Positions 61,777 through 64,000 of a stretch of DNA of 64,000 nt are shown piece by piece (within the stretch, counting starts at the first letter, position 1; the number at the start of each line of letters is the position of its first letter). The notes below the pieces were generated by a model. It made no database searches, was not told where the DNA came from, and worked only from the letters and a program-made list of their open reading frames with translations. The stretch is from Chryseobacterium indologenes (GTDB lineage: Bacteria > Bacteroidota > Bacteroidia > Flavobacteriales > Weeksellaceae): the NCBI RefSeq assembly GCF_018362995.1, contig NZ_CP074372.1, forward strand, positions 3,596,001 to 3,660,000, written 5' to 3'. The translations under genes were made by a program, and so were the position numbers.

Positions 61777-63129
61777 TTAATTTTTCCAGGTTTTTTCTAT
61801 CTCTTCCAGTGTTTTTCCTTTGGTTTCCGGAACCATTTTCCAGATAAAGAGAAAAGTAATCACAGCGACAAGCATATAAATCCAGAATGTATAAGCATTC
61901 CCGATAGATCCTATAAGGACGGGAAAGGTTTGAGATACCAGAAATACCGCCAGCCAAAGAAAGAAAGTAGCCACAGACATTGCCGTAGCACGGGCTTTTG
62001 TAGGGAAAATCTCAGCAATAACAACAAATGTCAAAGGCCCCAATGACATAGCAAAGCAGGCAATATAACCCAGAATTGCGATGAGTACCAGATATCCCTG
62101 CTGTTGGGTATAAAAGGCAAAACCTACAATAAACAGGCAGATAGCCATCCCGGAAATTCCCAACAGAAGAAGTTTTTTCCGGCCCCAGAGATCTACATAT
62201 TTTATAGCAACAAAAGTAAAGATCAGGTTAATAACCCCCACCAGAATAGTCTGTATAAAAGCAGAATCTGATCCTACACCAGTTGATTTGAAAATTTCAG
62301 GAGCATAATACATAATCGCATTGATTCCCGTAATCTGTGAAAATACAGCGAGTAAAATTCCAATAATAAGAGCCCGTTTTAATTGGGGTTCTTTTATCTC
62401 GGAAAAAGAAAAAGGAGTTTTGTCTTTCAGGGATTCACTGATAGATTCCAGTTCCTTTTGAGCCACATGGGTTCCATTGATCTGTGTAAGAATAGCTAAT
62501 GCTTCATCGTTTCGTTTTTGCTTTGCCAGCCAGCGAGGGCTTTCAGGTACAGTAAGTAGTAGCAGAATAAAGATTATTGAAGGAATAACTCCTGATCCGA
62601 ACATCCAGCGCCATCCTGTAGAAACATTCCAGCTCTCACCATGAATACCTGCGATATAAGCATTCACAAAATAAATAACAAGAATACCTGTCACAATTCC
62701 CAGCTGAAAGATGGATATCAATCGCCCCCGAATTGCTGCTGGCGCCATTTCTGAAATATACATCGGAGAGAGCATTGAAGCAATCCCGATTCCCATGCCA
62801 CCAATAATCCGGAATATAACAAAAATCCAGAGGTTAGGAGCTAATGCTGTACCTACAGAAGAAATGATGAATAAAATGGCAGAAAGCATTAATACTCTTT
62901 TCCTTCCCACCTGATCACTGAGTTTTCCGGAATACATGGCCCCGATGATACAGCCCAGCAAAGCACAGGAAGCTACCCAGCCAGTCATCACATCAGAAAG
63001 CTGGTAATAAATCTTCATAAAACCAATGGCTCCTGAGATCACAGCAGTATCATAGCCGAACAATAAACCACCCACAGAAGCCACCAGAGTCGATTTATAA
63101 ATAATATTTGAAGAGGTGTTTGTTGACAT
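61777..63129 (-). CDS. Sugar-porter MFS transporter
   Basis: This 450-residue protein has 12 hydrophobic segments and sugar-porter signatures: GGLLFGYDTAVISGA, GKLSDQVGRKRVL, PESPRWLAKQKRNDEA and PETKGKTLEEIEKTW at the C-terminus. It takes up a monosaccharide, probably mannose in this context, by proton symport. It is next to the isomerase gene (5 bp), so the two form a unit for monosaccharide import and use. Confidence 0.9.
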   Translation of the reverse strand: MSTNTSSNIIYKSTLVASVGGLLFGYDTAVISGAIGFMKIYYQLSDVMTGWVASCALLGCIIGAMYSGKLSDQVGRKRVLMLSAILFIISSVGTALAPNLWIFVIFRIIGGMGIGIASMLSPMYISEMAPAAIRGRLISIFQLGIVTGILVIYFVNAYIAGIHGESWNVSTGWRWMFGSGVIPSIIFILLLLTVPESPRWLAKQKRNDEALAILTQINGTHVAQKELESISESLKDKTPFSFSEIKEPQLKRALIIGILLAVFSQITGINAIMYYAPEIFKSTGVGSDSAFIQTILVGVINLIFTFVAIKYVDLWGRKKLLLLGISGMAICLFIVGFAFYTQQQGYLVLIAILGYIACFAMSLGPLTFVVIAEIFPTKARATAMSVATFFLWLAVFLVSQTFPVLIGSIGNAYTFWIYMLVAVITFLFIWKMVPETKGKTLEEIEKTWKN

Positions 63130-63134
63130 ACCGT

Positions 63135-64000
63135 TTATTTTAAAACTTTACCTGCAATCATTTCCGTACGGACACCGGCTTTTATCGTAGCACATTCCTT
63201 ACCTGTACTTTCACCATGAGGAGTAATGGTATAAGCTCCTACATGAGCCGGAACAATAAAGGTTTCGGCATAATGAATAATATAAGGCTCAAAACTGTTA
63301 TCCGGACTCTCAATAATTGCTTCACGGCCTTCCACAAGATTCAGAACATTTACAACACCTTCTGTGTGATGATGAACTTTTTGGGTAAACCAATGTCTCC
63401 GGGTTTCAATAAATGACCATGCATCCAGTCCGGTACGTTCTTCCCGCCATCCTTCTCCTTCAGCAATCAGTTCTGTGAGGTTAAGAATATGATCCTGAGT
63501 CCATGAAGCAGTACGATCCCATTGGATTACGTTTTTGCCATGGTCAAGGGAAATCGGTCTTGGCTTACCATCCAGTCCCATTCTTCCCCAATCCCAGAGT
63601 TTAAATGTAAAAATATAAGGAGTTGCACTTATTTCCAACACTACAGAATTAGCCCCTGAGCAATGTATGGTTCCTGCTGGTATTGATACATGATCATGTT
63701 TGCGGACGGGCCATTTTTGTACATATTCCTCAGCATCAAAAATGAGATGATCATTTTGAACCGCAGTAAGCGCTTTCATCATAAGATCGGGATTTACATT
63801 TTCTTTCAGGCCAAGATATACAAAAGCATTGTCTCCGGCATCCAACATATAATAGCTTTCGTCCTGGGTATAAGACATTCCGAACTTTTCTTTGATGTAT
63901 TCTTTCAATGGATGTACCTGTAAGCTTAAATTTCCACCTTCCATGGTATCCAGAAAATCAAAACGGATTGGAAATTCATCCCCAAATCCTTCATAGACTT
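63135..64000 (-). CDS. Class I mannose-6-phosphate isomerase (5' part outside window)
   Basis: The frame is open from 63135 to the window end, so the true start lies beyond base 64000. The ATG at 63944 is internal, since upstream codons read VYEGFGDEFPIRFDFLDT, which continues the family. The visible C-terminal 287 residues show the zinc-binding region (NLSLQVHPLKEYIKE) and the isomerase segment HDHVSIPAGTIHCSGANSVVLEIS. It converts mannose-6-phosphate to fructose-6-phosphate, closing the route from N-glycan mannose to glycolysis. Whole-gene length cannot be given. Confidence 0.85.
   Translation of the reverse strand, partial: VYEGFGDEFPIRFDFLDTMEGGNLSLQVHPLKEYIKEKFGMSYTQDESYYMLDAGDNAFVYLGLKENVNPDLMMKALTAVQNDHLIFDAEEYVQKWPVRKHDHVSIPAGTIHCSGANSVVLEISATPYIFTFKLWDWGRMGLDGKPRPISLDHGKNVIQWDRTASWTQDHILNLTELIAEGEGWREERTGLDAWSFIETRRHWFTQKVHHHTEGVVNVLNLVEGREAIIESPDNSFEPYIIHYAETFIVPAHVGAYTITPHGESTGKECATIKAGVRTEMIAGKVLK

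Overview
The window is chromosomal DNA of a Bacteroidota, most likely a Chryseobacterium or close flavobacterial relative. Evidence: AT-rich sequence, TAnnTTTG-type -7 promoter boxes, a SusC/SusD pair, type IX secretion C-terminal tails, and flavobacterial housekeeping genes. No tRNA, rRNA, CRISPR array or recognisable transposase gene was seen.

Region 1 (about 1-15300, all minus strand) is an accessory island resembling the cargo end of a phage-tail-like or contractile injection system. It holds two proteins with the same tail-fibre-like N-terminus and intact M14 carboxypeptidase C-termini. Between them is an operon of a 1384-residue unknown protein, a small nucleotidyltransferase, a zincin-type polymorphic toxin and a putative immunity protein. 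A 56-residue acidic protein, a patatin phospholipase and an M15 endolysin-like peptidase follow. Five promoters here carry the same roughly 16-bp dyad exactly 11 bp upstream of a TAnnTTTG box. A sixth, perfectly symmetric copy lies before the umuC-like polymerase gene at 17204. This shared operator is the strongest candidate for an undescribed regulatory system. No core sheath, tube, baseplate or capsid genes are in the window, so the identity of the machine is inferred.

Region 2 (15438-40779) is mostly ordinary chromosome: Na+/H+ antiporter, umuC, a YdeI/DUF1801 protein, a serine hydrolase, an M48 protease, glyS, truC, pyrD, DUF445, msrB and an L,D-transpeptidase-like protein. It also has a two-component system divergent from a porin/Dabb/cupin operon, with three 11-bp direct repeats before the porin promoter. 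A TetR-controlled acyl-CoA set (tetR, thiolase, thioesterase, fabF) carries a perfect operator palindrome. OsmC and AraC genes follow. A bi-palindromic interspersed repeat occurs twice, in opposite orientations.

Region 3 (40980-64000) is a high-mannose N-glycan utilisation locus. An AraC regulator precedes SusC/SusD, an MFS transporter, GH130, GH92, GH125, two tandem EndoH-like GH18 endoglycosidases with LamG modules and T9SS tails, a ROK kinase, a second GH92 and a phosphomannose-isomerase-type cupin. On the opposite strand are a sugar porter and a class I mannose-6-phosphate isomerase cut by the window end. The implied route is: endoglycosidases free the glycan at the surface, SusCD imports it, mannosidases trim it, GH130 splits the Man-GlcNAc core, and kinase plus isomerase feed mannose to fructose-6-phosphate. 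The first GH92 lacks the usual catalytic acid, suggesting a different bond specificity.
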